DNA from: Candidatus Thiodictyon syntrophicum
GTDB lineage: Bacteria; Pseudomonadota; Gammaproteobacteria; Chromatiales; Chromatiaceae
Assembly: GCF_002813775.1 (NCBI RefSeq)
Contig: NZ_CP020370.1
Coordinates: forward strand, 6,039,501-6,103,500
Direction of reading: 5' to 3'
Length of the DNA: 64,000 nt
A model generated the notes under the pieces. It was not told the DNA's origin, did not search any database, and saw nothing but the letters and a program-made list of their open reading frames with translations. Position numbers and translations under genes: made by a program. This document shows, one piece after another, positions 54,736-63,783 of this stretch (positions are counted from its first letter, which is position 1; each line of letters opens with the position of its first letter).

Positions 54736-56004
54736 ATAGGTGCCGACGGCGGTGGTCTGCTGGAGATAGCTCGGGCCAGCCTCTTGGTTGGTCTCGTTGA
54801 TATTCGCATACCCGGCCCGATAGCCGTCGCCCCAGGGGTACTCGCGCCCATCGGTCCCGCGCGCCGCCCGCTCCCATTCCCATTCAGTCGGCAGGCGCAC
54901 ATCGAGCTGGAGGGTGTCGCTCAACCAGGCGCAGTAGGCCATCGCCTCGCACCAGTAGACGCGTTCCCGCGGGCGGTTGGGCTGCTCCCAGTTGGGTTCG
55001 ATCGGCGACTCGATCCGCCGCTCCAACCCTTCCCACCAGCGATTCTCGGTATAGCCGCCAGCGGCGATGAAGGCCTGGTATTGGACGTTGGTGATGGGGA
55101 CGCGGCCGATCCGGAAGGCGTCGTTGTCGCGGCGCTCCTTTTTCGCGCCGTAGAGGAAGGAGCCCGCCGGGATCTCGACCCAACCGATCGCGGGCCGTCC
55201 GTCGGAGTCCAGTCCGACGCCGGGGCGAGGGTCCCCCAACTCGGCCAGTTGGTCGCCGATCTCAAGACGACGCTCGGTCTTGGTGGCAGGGTCGGCAAGT
55301 TCGGCGAGCAGGGGTTCGGTCTTGGGAGCGGGCGCGGGGGGCTTGATCGTGCGGCCGGGCAGCGCGGCTGACGCGGGGTCGCTGGTCCGCACAGCGGACC
55401 CTACGGGGCCCCTGGAGTCCAAGGCTTCAGCCTTGGCGGTGGGGGCCGAGGTTGACGCCTTGGACTCCAGGTCATTGCTGGGCGCCGCGCCGGTCCGCGC
55501 AGCGGACCCAACGGCGGGCGGTGCCGCTGGGTGCGGGTGCTCGGCCAGACGCTCGATACCGCGGATCAGGCGGTCCATGTGGCCGCGAAAATGCGCCCCG
55601 GCGGCGTGCACCGTGGTGCCCTGGCGATCGGCGAGCGCCTTGATGCTGTCGGGCAGGTCCCGCTCCAGGGGCATCGCTACGCCCTCCAGGAGGACCGGGA
55701 CCAGGGGGATGCCGCGCGCGAGTGCGATCTCGATCTCGGTGCGGACATAGTCGCGCGGGGCGTCCAGGCGGCGGCCCGAGCCCGCGTCGGCGGCCCGCAG
55801 CCAGTCCCGGCCGATCACGGCCAGCACCACGTCTGAGCCGCGGACCTATTGGTCGAGCCAGTCCCGCCAATTGACCCCCAGCGGGATGTCGTCCACGTCG
55901 ATGAAGACCCGGCCGCGGCCGAAGTGGGCCTCGAGCCGGTCGTAGATGCGCCCGGCGGCCGGCCCGCTGTCGTCGCGGCGGTAGCAGATGAAGATCGTTG
56001 CCAA
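54730..56004 (-). pseudogene. TIR-SUMF1 fusion gene, copy 2 (amber codon, 3' truncation)
   Basis: TTG 56004 begins MATIFICYRRDDSGPAAGRI. After NWRDWLDQ a TAG (55846-55848) stands where copy 1 has CAG. Beyond it the frame continues through a full TIR domain (VRGSDVVLAVIGRDWLRAAD; YVRTEIEIALARGIPLVPVL), a linker with the palindromic element (LESKASTSAPTAKAEALDSR), and the SUMF1 domain up to TTAVGTYPQ. There a REP array takes over, so the GGSW end and any variable region are lost. Complementary to copy 1: each retains what the other lacks. Readthrough or restart products cannot be excluded. Confidence 0.78.
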
Positions 56005-56097
56005 GTCTGTCCCCCGAATCCCGTTGCGACCCTGGTGCCCCGCGAATCGCCACCGGCTTGCGTGCAACTGCGCAGGTCTATTCTGTGTTCCCGGACC

Positions 56098-56170
56098 CTG
56101 CGCGCCTGGCGTCCATGGCCTCAGCCATGGCTGCTGCCCGCCAAGGCTGAAGCCTTGGACTCCAGCCGCG
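56098..56170. repeat. Dispersed TGGCTGAGGCCATGG / CCAAGGCTTCAGCCTTGG repeats
   Basis: CCATGGCCTCAGCCATGG (56114-56131) and CCAAGGCTGAAGCCTTGG (56141-56158), then ACTCCAG, in the gap between copy 2 and fur. Same family as the in-frame linker elements. Confidence 0.6.
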
Positions 56171-56187
56171 GTCCGGGGGCGCCGGGC

Positions 56188-56601
56188 TCACTGCGCGGCG
56201 CACTGCGCGCAAACGCCATAGATAACCAGCGAGTGGTTCTCGATGCGGAAGCCGTGAGCGGCGGCGATGGCGCCCTGGCGCTCTTCGATCAGGGGGTCGG
56301 CGAATTCCACCACACGGCTGCAGCGGATGCAGACCAGGTGGTCGTGGTGGTCGCCGCTGTTGAGCTCGAAGACCGACTGGCCGGTCGCGAAGTGGCGCCG
56401 ACAGACGAGTCCGGCCTCCTCGAACTGGGTCAGGACCCGGTAGACCGTGGCCAGGCCGACGTCGTCGCCGTTGTTTAGCAAGGCTTTATAAACGTCCTCG
56501 GCGCTGAGATGGCGGCGGCCGCTGCGCTCCAGGATGCTTAGGATCTTCTCGCGCGGACGGGTGACCTTGAGCCCCGCCCCCTTGATCTGCTGGTTGTCCA
56601 T
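56188..56601 (-). CDS. fur: Ferric uptake regulator Fur
   Basis: Fe2+-dependent repressor, 137 residues. Winged helix (VTRPREKILSILERSGRRHL, GLATVYRVLTQFEEAGLV). Metal sites: GDHHDHLVCIRC and YGVCAQCAAQ (structural Zn CxxC pairs), and HHDH. ATG 56601. Divergent from bamE, the classical arrangement. The last residues lie next to repeat DNA but the protein is complete. Confidence 0.96.
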   Translation of the reverse strand: MDNQQIKGAGLKVTRPREKILSILERSGRRHLSAEDVYKALLNNGDDVGLATVYRVLTQFEEAGLVCRRHFATGQSVFELNSGDHHDHLVCIRCSRVVEFADPLIEERQGAIAAAHGFRIENHSLVIYGVCAQCAAQ

Positions 56602-56710
56602 CCTCGCCCTCCCGGGGGGGTTGCGTAGGCCGCCGGACCTGGTTCGATGATCGCGGGCCGGGGCTGCTGTATGATGCCGGGGTTTACCCGCTTTGCCCTA
56701 TCATAACAAG

Positions 56711-57208
56711 ATGCGAAAGCTCCTCACCCGTCCGACCGCCTGTCTGCTCGGCCTCGCCGCCCTGGTCTTGAGCGCCTGCGCGGGGGCGCCCAAGGTGGAC
56801 GACTCTCAGAGGTCCATGCTCGATCGCCTGCCCTTCGTCTACAAGATGACGGTGCAGCAGGGCAACATCGTCACCGCGGAGCAGGTGGATCAACTGCAAC
56901 CGGGCATGAACAAGCGCCAGGTGCGCTATCTGCTCGGTACCCCGCTCTTGGCGGACTTCTTCAACAGCGACCGCTGGGACTATGTCTACACCATGCGGCA
57001 CGGCCATAAGGCCCTGGAGCGGCGCCGCGTCACCGTGCTCTTCAAGGACGATGCCCTGGTCGGCGTCGAGGGCGACCTGCGCCCGAACCCCAAGCCGGCT
57101 GGGACCGACAAGGCCAAGGAGACCATGGTCTCGGTGCCCGATTACAAGGGCAACGAGGGGTTGATCAGCCGTACACTGCAGGCGATCGGCGTCAAGAAGG
57201 CAAACTGA
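56711..57208 (+). CDS. bamE: Outer membrane protein assembly factor BamE (SmpA)
   Basis: Lipoprotein of the BAM complex. Signal peptide with lipobox LVLSACAG. The SmpA/OmlA domain is clear: VYKMTVQQGNIVTAEQVDQL, QPGMNKRQVRYLLGTPLLAD, FNSDRWDYVYTMRHGHK, RRVTVLFKDDALVGVEGDL. 165 residues from ATG 56711; an ATG at 56693 is in frame and less likely. Confidence 0.95.
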   Translation: MRKLLTRPTACLLGLAALVLSACAGAPKVDDSQRSMLDRLPFVYKMTVQQGNIVTAEQVDQLQPGMNKRQVRYLLGTPLLADFFNSDRWDYVYTMRHGHKALERRRVTVLFKDDALVGVEGDLRPNPKPAGTDKAKETMVSVPDYKGNEGLISRTLQAIGVKKAN

Positions 57209-57264
57209 AGCTGTCGCGGTCGCCAAACGCCCATGGAAAAAGGGGTGCCAACCGGTTGTAATTA

Positions 57265-57370
57265 GACAGGATCAACAGGATTTTTCAGGATTGACAGGAT
57301 AATAGCTTGACAATCCAGCCCGCCCCCAATCCTGTTAATCGTGCGAAATCCTGTTAATCCTGTCCATTTG
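57265..57370. repeat. CAGGAT/ATCCTG inverted repeat
   Basis: Left arm 57265-57300 (GACAGGATCAACAGGATTTT, then CAGGATTGACAGGAT); right arm 57328-57370 (AATCCTGTTAATCGTGCGAA, then ATCCTGTTAATCCTGTCC). It fills the gap between the convergent bamE and ratA genes. A single arm recurs at 59222-59248. Confidence 0.8.
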
Positions 57371-57410
57371 CCCGCGGCAAGCGCAACCGGCGGATTTCAC
57401 TCGGCTGCGT

Positions 57411-57845
57411 TCAGGCCCCGTAAACGTCATCGGCGCGCTTGCAGAAGGCGTCCACCAGTGAGTTGGCGATCTGGTTGAAGACCGCCCCGAAGGCCTTGTC
57501 GATCAGGCGGCCGGAAAACTCGAACTCCAGATCCAGTTCGACCTTGCAGGCGTCCGCGCGCAACGGGGTAAAGCGCCAGCCGCCATGGAGTTTGCGGAAG
57601 GGGCCGTCCAGGAGCGCGATGTCCATGCGTCGATCGCGCTCGAAGCGGTTGCAGGTGCTGAAGGTCTGGTGAATGCCCAGGCGCGAGACCTCGATCCGCC
57701 CGCAGATCTGCTCCGCGGTTTCGGAGATCACGCGGGTGCTCTGGCACCAGGGCAGGAACTGCGGGTAGGCACCCACGTCATAGACCAGATCGAACATGCG
57801 CTTGGCCGAGTGGGCGACCAGGGCGCTCTTCTTGACGAGGGCCAC
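57411..57845 (-). CDS. RatA/CoQ10-binding START-like protein
   Basis: 144 residues of the polyketide cyclase/START family: SALVAHSAKRMFDLVYDVGA, YPQFLPWCQSTRVI, LLDGPFRKLHGGWRFTPL, FNQIANSLVDAFCKRADDVY. Homologs are annotated either as ribosome-association toxin RatA or as ubiquinone-binding Coq10-like proteins; sequence alone does not decide. No RnfH-like partner is adjacent, and smpB is not in the window. Confidence 0.85.
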   Translation of the reverse strand: MALVKKSALVAHSAKRMFDLVYDVGAYPQFLPWCQSTRVISETAEQICGRIEVSRLGIHQTFSTCNRFERDRRMDIALLDGPFRKLHGGWRFTPLRADACKVELDLEFEFSGRLIDKAFGAVFNQIANSLVDAFCKRADDVYGA

Positions 57846-57847
57846 GG

Positions 57848-59194
57848 TCAGGCCGCCCCAGCGGCGATCTGGTCCCGCACCACCGCGGCCAGCCGGTCGG
57901 CCAGGGCCTGGACCTGGGCGCCCTCGGCCCCTTCCACCATCACCCGCACCAGCGGCTCGGTGCCGGATGGCCGCAGCAGCACCCGCCCGCGCCCGGCCAG
58001 TTCCTGTTCTGCCATGAAGACCGCGTCGACGACGGCCGGCAGGCTGACGATCTCCCGGCGCTCGGGCAGCCGGATGTTAATCAGGACCTGAGGGTAGTGC
58101 TCCACCTCGGCACAGAGGTCGTCCAGGCTCAGTTCCAGACGCCTCAGGGCCGCCAGGACCTGGAGCGCCGCGACGATGCCGTCGCCGGTGCTGGTGCGGT
58201 CACGGCAGATGATGTGACCGGAGGGCTCGCCGCCCAGGATGGCGTCGGTGCGCTTCAAGTGCTCCATGATGTAGCGGTCGCCCACCTGGGTGCGGGCGAA
58301 ACCGATCCCGAGCCGGTGCAGCGCGTGCTCGAACCCGAGATTGCTCATCAGGGTGCCCACCACGTCCCCGCGCAGGGTGCCGGCCGTCTGGCGCGAACGC
58401 GCGATGATGTAGAGCAGGTCATCGCCGTCCACCATCGCGCCCCGGGAGTTGACCATCAGGACCCGATCGCCGTCGCCGTCGAAGGCGATCCCCAGATCGG
58501 CGCCCGCCTCCACCACCGCCTTGCACAGGGCGCCCGGGCTGGTCGAGCCGACGTTGCGGTTGATGTTGAGCCCGTCGGGCTCGGTACCCATGGGCAGGAC
58601 CTCGGCCCCCAACTCCTCGAAGACATAGGGGGCGGTGTTGTAGGTCGCCCCGTGGGCGCAGTCCACCACCAGCTTGAGCCCGCGGAAGTTCATCGCCGCG
58701 GGGATGGTGGACTTGCAGAACTCGATATAGCGCCCGCCGGCATCCTCGACCCGCCGCGCCTTGCCCAGGGCCGCGGCGTCCACGGTATGCAAGGGCCGCT
58801 CGAGCTCCGCCTCAATGGCCAGTTCCACCTCGTCCGGCAGTTTGTCCCCGTCGGCGGAGAAGAACTTGATGCCGTTGTCCTGGTAAGGGTTGTGGGAGGC
58901 GGTGATGACGATACCGGCCGCGGCGCGGAAGGTGCGCGTGAGATAGGCGACGCCCGGGGTGGACATCGGCCCCAGCAGGCGGATATTGACGCCGGCGGCG
59001 GCCAGGCCGGCCTCCAGGGCCGACTCGAACATGTAGCCGGAGATCCGGGTGTCCTTGCCGATCAGGATGGTGCTGCCGGGGCCGTGACCCAGGACCCGGC
59101 CCGCCGCCCAGCCCAGCTTGAGCACGAAATCGGGGCTGATGTTGGGCTCACCGACCCGCCCGCGGATCCCGTCCGTACCAAAATACTTGCGCAT
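57848..59194 (-). CDS. glmM: Phosphoglucosamine mutase
   Basis: Converts glucosamine-6-phosphate to glucosamine-1-phosphate for UDP-GlcNAc synthesis. 448 residues. [20 protein letters not shown], active-site Ser in [15 protein letters not shown], metal loop [14 protein letters not shown], sugar loop [19 protein letters not shown], phosphate site [15 protein letters not shown]. Complete. In the conserved rlmE-ftsH-folP-glmM order. Confidence 0.97.
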   Translation of the reverse strand: MRKYFGTDGIRGRVGEPNISPDFVLKLGWAAGRVLGHGPGSTILIGKDTRISGYMFESALEAGLAAAGVNIRLLGPMSTPGVAYLTRTFRAAAGIVITASHNPYQDNGIKFFSADGDKLPDEVELAIEAELERPLHTVDAAALGKARRVEDAGGRYIEFCKSTIPAAMNFRGLKLVVDCAHGATYNTAPYVFEELGAEVLPMGTEPDGLNINRNVGSTSPGALCKAVVEAGADLGIAFDGDGDRVLMVNSRGAMVDGDDLLYIIARSRQTAGTLRGDVVGTLMSNLGFEHALHRLGIGFARTQVGDRYIMEHLKRTDAILGGEPSGHIICRDRTSTGDGIVAALQVLAALRRLELSLDDLCAEVEHYPQVLINIRLPERREIVSLPAVVDAVFMAEQELAGRGRVLLRPSGTEPLVRVMVEGAEGAQVQALADRLAAVVRDQIAAGAA

Positions 59195-59221
59195 CGCAAC
59201 TCCACCTCAATTCATGGACTG

Positions 59222-59248
59222 AGAAATCCTGTTAATCCTGTCCATTTG
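59222..59248. repeat. Single ATCCTG repeat arm between folP and glmM
   Basis: AAATCCTGTTAATCCTGTCC, identical to the right arm of the repeat at 57265-57370. It overlaps the end of folP and has no facing arm. Confidence 0.7.
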
Positions 59249-60098
59249 TCCGCTGCCAGGCAAGGCTTGCAGCCGCACGCACGGCCTCCCAAACCAATAG
59301 GGCGTCCCGCGTCTCGGCCACGTCATGGACCCGCAGGATGAGCGCGCCGCGCTGCACCGCCAGGAGCGCGGCGGCCAGGCTGGCCGCCAGGCGTTCCCCG
59401 GGGGCACGACCGGTCAGGGCGCCGACCATGGACTTGCGCGAGAGGCCCACCAGGACCGGCACCCCAAGGTCGGTGAGGACCTCCAGGTGGGCGAGCAGGG
59501 CGAGATTGTGCGCCAGCGTCTTGCCGAAGCCAAAGCCCGGATCGATGAGCAGGCGCTCGCGGGGGATGCCGGCGCGGATGCAGGCGTCCACCCGCGCGGC
59601 CAGAAAGGCCCGCACCTCGGCGACCACGTCCCCGTAGCCGGGCGCGACCTGCATGGTGCCGGGCTCCCCCAGCAGGTGCATCAGACACACCGGCACCCCG
59701 AGCCGGGCGGCGCTCTCCAGCGCCCCCGGCGCCCGCAGGGCGCAGACGTCGTTGATCAGCCCGGCGCCGGCCGCCACCGCCGCGCGCATGACCTCGGGTT
59801 TGGAGGTATCCACCGAGATCGGCACCGCGAGTGACCCGGCCAGGGCCGCCACCACCGGGATCACCCGCGCCAGTTCTTCCGTGAGGGGCACCGGCTGGGC
59901 CCCGGGACGGGTGGACTCACCGCCGATATCGATCAGGTCGGCCCCCGCCGCCACCATGGCCTGGGCCCGCTCCAGGGCCGCCGGGCGGGACTGGAAGCGA
60001 CCCCCATCCGAAAACGAATCGGGGGTGACATTGAGGATGCCCATCACCCGCGGCCGGGTGAGATCGAGCCGGCGACCGCCGCAATCCAGTGATGACAT
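59232..60098 (-). CDS. folP: Dihydropteroate synthase
   Basis: Joins p-aminobenzoate to the pterin in folate synthesis (sulfonamide target). TIM-barrel motifs: RVMGILNVTPDSFSDGGRF, IDIGGESTRPGAQPVPLTEE, ISVDTSKPEVMRAAV, RLLIDPGFGFGKTLAHNL, LVGLSRKSMVGALTGR, ILRVHDVAETRDALLVWEAV. ATG 60098 is preferred; GTG 60104 adds two residues. The last codons (QRTNGQD) are encoded by the dispersed ATCCTG repeat, so the C-terminus was modified by it. Confidence 0.96.
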   Translation of the reverse strand: MSSLDCGGRRLDLTRPRVMGILNVTPDSFSDGGRFQSRPAALERAQAMVAAGADLIDIGGESTRPGAQPVPLTEELARVIPVVAALAGSLAVPISVDTSKPEVMRAAVAAGAGLINDVCALRAPGALESAARLGVPVCLMHLLGEPGTMQVAPGYGDVVAEVRAFLAARVDACIRAGIPRERLLIDPGFGFGKTLAHNLALLAHLEVLTDLGVPVLVGLSRKSMVGALTGRAPGERLAASLAAALLAVQRGALILRVHDVAETRDALLVWEAVRAAASLAWQRTNGQD

Positions 60099-60118
60099 CG
60101 GCACCGATCCCGACGGGC

Positions 60119-62041
60119 TCAGTGCTCGCCGGCGGGGCGGCCCAGGTGGCCGTCATCCCGCGGCAGGTCCGCACCCCGGTCGTCCGCGGCCCGGGGCGTC
60201 CGCCCGGGGCGGGTCGGCTCCTCGTCGTTCCAGTCCTTGGGCGGGCGCGGCGGGCGCCCGGACATGATGTCGTCGATCTGGTCCGCGTCGATGGTCTCGT
60301 ACTTGATCAGGGCGGCGGCCATGGCGTGGAGCTTCTCGGTGTTGTCGGTCAGCAGTTGCCGCGCGCGCGCATAGTTGCGCTCGATGAAGCGTCGGACCTC
60401 CTCGTCGATCAGGTGGTTGGTCTCGTCGGAGACGCTCTTGTGCTGGGCCACCGAATGGCCGAGAAAGACCTCCTGCTCCTCCTCGCTATAGGTCAGGGGC
60501 CCGAGCCGGTCCGACAGGCCCCACTTGGTCACCATGCTGCGGGCGATGTCGGTGGCGCGGTGGATGTCGTTCTGGGCGCCGGTGGTGACGCTCTCGGCCC
60601 CGAAGATCAGTTCCTCGGCCACGCGCCCGCCGAACAGGCTGGAGATACTCGACTCCAGGCGCTGCTTGCTATAGCTGAAGCGGTCGTCCTCCGGCAGGAA
60701 GAGCGTCACGCCCAGGGCGCGCCCGCGCGGGATGATGCTGACCTTGTGCACCGGGTCGTGCTCCGGCACCAGCCGGCCAACGATGGCGTGGCCGGACTCG
60801 TGATAGGCCGTCAGGCGCTTCTCCTCATCGGACATGACCATGGAGCGGCGCTCCGCACCCATCATGATCTTGTCCTTGGCCTTCTCCATGTCCTCCATGT
60901 CCACCAGCTTCTTGTTGGCACGCGCGGCGAAAAGCGCCGCCTCGTTGATCAGGTTGGCCAGATCCGCACCCGAGAAGCCGGGGGTCCCGCGCGCCAGCAC
61001 GGACGCCTTCACATCCTCCGCGGCCGGGATCTTGCGCATGTGGACTTTCAGGATCTGCTCGCGCCCGCGCACGTCCGGCAGCGGCACCACCACCTGCCGG
61101 TCGAAGCGCCCGGGGCGCAGGAGCGCCGGGTCCAGCACGTCGGGGCGGTTGGTGGCGGCGATGACGATCACGCCCTCGTTGCCCTCGAAGCCGTCCATCT
61201 CCACCAGCAACTGGTTGAGCGTCTGCTCGCGCTCGTCGTGACCGCCGCCTAAGCCCGCGCCGCGATGACGGCCCACCGCGTCGATCTCGTCGATGAAGAT
61301 GATGCAGGGGGCGTGCTTCTTGGCCTGCTCGAACATGTCGCGCACCCGGGAAGCCCCCACGCCGACGAACATCTCCACGAAGTCCGAGCCGGAGATGGTG
61401 AAGAAGGGCACCTTGGCCTCCCCCGCGATGGCCCGGGCGAGCAGGGTCTTGCCGGTCCCGGGGGGGCCGACCATCAGCACGCCCTTGGGGATCTTGCCGC
61501 CGAGCTTCTGGAACTTGGCCGGGTCGCGCAGGAAGTCGACCATCTCCGAGACCTCGTCCTTGGCCTCCTCGGCGCCCGCCACGTCCTGGAAGGTAACCTT
61601 GACCTGATCCTCGGAGAGCATCCGCGCCCGGCTCTTGCCGAAGGACATAGCCCCCCGCCCGCCGCCCCCGCCCTGCATCTGGCGCATGAAGAGCACCCAG
61701 AGCCCGACCAGGATCAGCAATGGGAACCAGTTGATCAGCATCGACATCAGGACCGACGGCTTATCCAGCGGGGCGGCCTTGATGATGACGTTGTTGTTCA
61801 GCAGATCGCCCACCAGGCCGTCGTCACCCGGGCTGTAGGTGGAGAAGCGGCTCCCCGAGTCGGTGAGTCCCGCGATGGTGCGCCCCTGGATGGTGACCTC
61901 CTTCACGGTCCCCTGCTTGACCTGTTCGATGAAGGCGGAATAGGTCAGGCTGCGCGGCGCGGAGCGCGTGGTGGTGAAATTGTTGAAGACGGACATCAGC
62001 ACGATGGCGATGACCACCCATAGAATCAGATTCTTCGCCAT
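60119..62041 (-). CDS. ftsH: ATP-dependent zinc metalloprotease FtsH
   Basis: Membrane AAA+ protease for quality control and sigma32/LpxC turnover. Two N-terminal membrane helices ([36 protein letters not shown]) flank a periplasmic domain. Walker [19 protein letters not shown], Walker [41 protein letters not shown] and zinc site [16 protein letters not shown] follow. ATG 62041 ([10 protein letters not shown]) fits family starts; GTG 62050 is in frame. It has a Pro/Arg/Asp-rich C-terminal tail. Confidence 0.98.
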   Translation of the reverse strand: MAKNLILWVVIAIVLMSVFNNFTTTRSAPRSLTYSAFIEQVKQGTVKEVTIQGRTIAGLTDSGSRFSTYSPGDDGLVGDLLNNNVIIKAAPLDKPSVLMSMLINWFPLLILVGLWVLFMRQMQGGGGGRGAMSFGKSRARMLSEDQVKVTFQDVAGAEEAKDEVSEMVDFLRDPAKFQKLGGKIPKGVLMVGPPGTGKTLLARAIAGEAKVPFFTISGSDFVEMFVGVGASRVRDMFEQAKKHAPCIIFIDEIDAVGRHRGAGLGGGHDEREQTLNQLLVEMDGFEGNEGVIVIAATNRPDVLDPALLRPGRFDRQVVVPLPDVRGREQILKVHMRKIPAAEDVKASVLARGTPGFSGADLANLINEAALFAARANKKLVDMEDMEKAKDKIMMGAERRSMVMSDEEKRLTAYHESGHAIVGRLVPEHDPVHKVSIIPRGRALGVTLFLPEDDRFSYSKQRLESSISSLFGGRVAEELIFGAESVTTGAQNDIHRATDIARSMVTKWGLSDRLGPLTYSEEEQEVFLGHSVAQHKSVSDETNHLIDEEVRRFIERNYARARQLLTDNTEKLHAMAAALIKYETIDADQIDDIMSGRPPRPPKDWNDEEPTRPGRTPRAADDRGADLPRDDGHLGRPAGEH

Positions 62042-62138
62042 ATCGCTCACGGCATCTGGCCTCTGGTGATGGGGTACTCAGGGGAGGGCACCCGGCTCTA
62101 TCCGGGCAAAGTAACACCCTTATGGCGCCGAAAAAAGG

Positions 62139-62762
62139 TCATTTCGGACGGAAGCCCTTGGCTACCAGGTAGAGTTCCCGGCTCGCGGGCCGCGAGGCCT
62201 GGGGCTTGCGGTTGGCCACCACGGCAAAATCGGCGCGCAACCCGCGCAACATCTGGTCGAAGCCCTCGCCCTGGAAGGTCTTGACGACCAGGGCGCCGCC
62301 GGGTTTCAGCGTCTCACGCGCAAGCTCCAAGGCCAACTCCACCAGATAGGCGGTACGCGGCTGATCGACCGCCGCCGTTCCCGATATATTGGGGGACATA
62401 TCGGATAGAACCAGATCCACCGGCGCATCGCCGAGTTGCTCGCGCAGTTGGGCCAGGACTTCCGGCTCACGAAAGTCCCCGGTCAGGGACTGCACGCCCG
62501 GCAAGGGGTCCATCGCGAGCAAATCCACGGCGAAGACCTGACCGCGCCCGCCGACCAGGCGCGCGGCGATCTGAGACCAACTGCCGGGGGCGGCGCCCAA
62601 ATCGACCACCCGCATCCCGGGGCTCAGGAGGCGGTCCTTGTCCTGTAGCTCCAGGAGTTTGTAGGCGGCCCGCGAGCGGTAGCCCTCCTGTTGAGCGCGC
62701 TTCACATAGGGGTCGCTGAACTGGCGGTCGAGCCAGCGCCGGCTGGATTTGGTGCGAGCCAT
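62139..62762 (-). CDS. rlmE: 23S rRNA 2'-O-ribose U2552 methyltransferase
   Basis: SAM-dependent RrmJ/FtsJ. 207 residues. Catalytic K-D-K-E tetrad in RSRAAYKLLELQ, LSDMSPNISGTA, VVKTFQGEGFD and SRELYLVAKGF; SAM loop VVDLGAAPGSWSQIAARL. First gene of the rlmE-ftsH-folP-glmM run; ftsH starts about 100 bases downstream. Confidence 0.97.
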   Translation of the reverse strand: MARTKSSRRWLDRQFSDPYVKRAQQEGYRSRAAYKLLELQDKDRLLSPGMRVVDLGAAPGSWSQIAARLVGGRGQVFAVDLLAMDPLPGVQSLTGDFREPEVLAQLREQLGDAPVDLVLSDMSPNISGTAAVDQPRTAYLVELALELARETLKPGGALVVKTFQGEGFDQMLRGLRADFAVVANRKPQASRPASRELYLVAKGFRPK

Positions 62763-62766
62763 GGGG

Positions 62767-63624
62767 CTAGACGTCGTGGACCCAGGCGAATCCGAAGGCC
62801 TCGAGCAGGGCCCCGGCCACCGCCCCGCCCAAGACGCCGCCGAGTGCGGCGTACGGCAGCGCGTCGTAGACCCTGGCCGCGACCGCGCCCACCAGACCGG
62901 ACTCGTCCCCGAGCAGGGGCCCGGCCATCAGCCAGACCCCGCCGGCGGCAAGCCCGGCCAGCGCGGCCAGCACCAGCGCCTCGATCAGGCGGCAGGGGCG
63001 CGCCGCGATGCGCAGCCGGCTGATCTGGCCGATCCACCAACGCACGCTCGTCACATAGAGGGCCCCGTTGACACTGACCAGCAAGGCCAGCATCACGAAG
63101 GGCGAGAGCGGCCGGGGGCCGAGCGGCAGGGTCGCGGCGAGCAGGGCGCCGCAGGCCGCACCGGTGGTCAGCCCCGCCAGGACCTTACCGGGTACCCGCC
63201 GGGTGCACTGCCCGGGAAAGGACACCAGCAGGCCCACCAGGGCGGCCAGCGCGGCCGCCACGGCGGCGGCCTGGGCAAAACTGAGCAGATCCGCGGCGCT
63301 CGTCAAAAGCAGCACGCCCACGATGGCACCGATCCCGGTACCCACGAGGGCCAATTCGTGCGACCCGTAGAGGGCCGCACCCGCCGCCCCGGCCAGGGCG
63401 GCCGCGGCCGCGTAGGCCCCGGGGCCGGCACCGAGCCGCTCGAAGATGGCGGTGAGTCCGAGGAACAGCGGTGCATAGATGAGCCCGATGAGGCCCCAGA
63501 CGAGCCCGCGCAGGAACACCAGTCGCGCCGCCGAAGGCGAGGCGGCCGCCAGCGGCGGCGGGCGGTGGCGGGGGGCCTCGACGGATAAGGGCCGCGCGAC
63601 CGCGGCCTGCTCTGCAATGGTCAT
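62767..63624 (-). CDS. Multi-pass membrane protein of unknown function
   Basis: 285 residues, Ala/Leu/Gly-rich, with about seven hydrophobic segments (LVWGLIGLIYAPLFLGLTAI; GTGIGAIVGVLLLTSAADLL; FAQAAAVAAALAALVGLLVS; PFVMLALLVSVNGALYVTSV; ALVLAALAGLAAGGVWLMAG; YAALGGVLGGAVAGALLEAF). No family recognised. The stop is four bases before the rlmE start, so co-transcription is likely. Upstream (right) is the hip gene with its terminator between. Confidence 0.65.
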   Translation of the reverse strand: MTIAEQAAVARPLSVEAPRHRPPPLAAASPSAARLVFLRGLVWGLIGLIYAPLFLGLTAIFERLGAGPGAYAAAAALAGAAGAALYGSHELALVGTGIGAIVGVLLLTSAADLLSFAQAAAVAAALAALVGLLVSFPGQCTRRVPGKVLAGLTTGAACGALLAATLPLGPRPLSPFVMLALLVSVNGALYVTSVRWWIGQISRLRIAARPCRLIEALVLAALAGLAAGGVWLMAGPLLGDESGLVGAVAARVYDALPYAALGGVLGGAVAGALLEAFGFAWVHDV

Positions 63625-63722
63625 GGTGTCTGGAGGGGTACCAGGGTGGTCGAGGCCGCGGAACGGGCGCCGCGGCGCGGAAAAAGCAGTTTAGCCGCAA
63701 CTGAACGCAAGACACAGAATGC

Positions 63723-63747
63723 AAAACGGGGCCCGTGGGCCCCGTTT
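63723..63747 (-). terminator. Terminator of hip
   Basis: Perfect 11-bp stem AAACGGGGCCC with two-base loop, followed on the minus strand by TTTTGC. It lies 36 bases after the hip stop. Confidence 0.8.
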
Positions 63748-63783
63748 CTCCCCTCCCCGATATGAGGAGCGGTCGGGCTGCGA

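Noticed and set aside
54256-55371. Plus-strand frame with repeated GDLDSAALHPGYG segments
   Set aside because: It translates the REP array and the antisense of the SUMF1 domain; the apparent protein repeat is the 150-bp DNA repeat.
57411-57845. Functional type II toxin RatA
   Set aside because: The family is better supported as a START-like, ubiquinone-binding protein, and no RnfH antitoxin is adjacent; listed as RatA/Coq10-like without a toxin claim.
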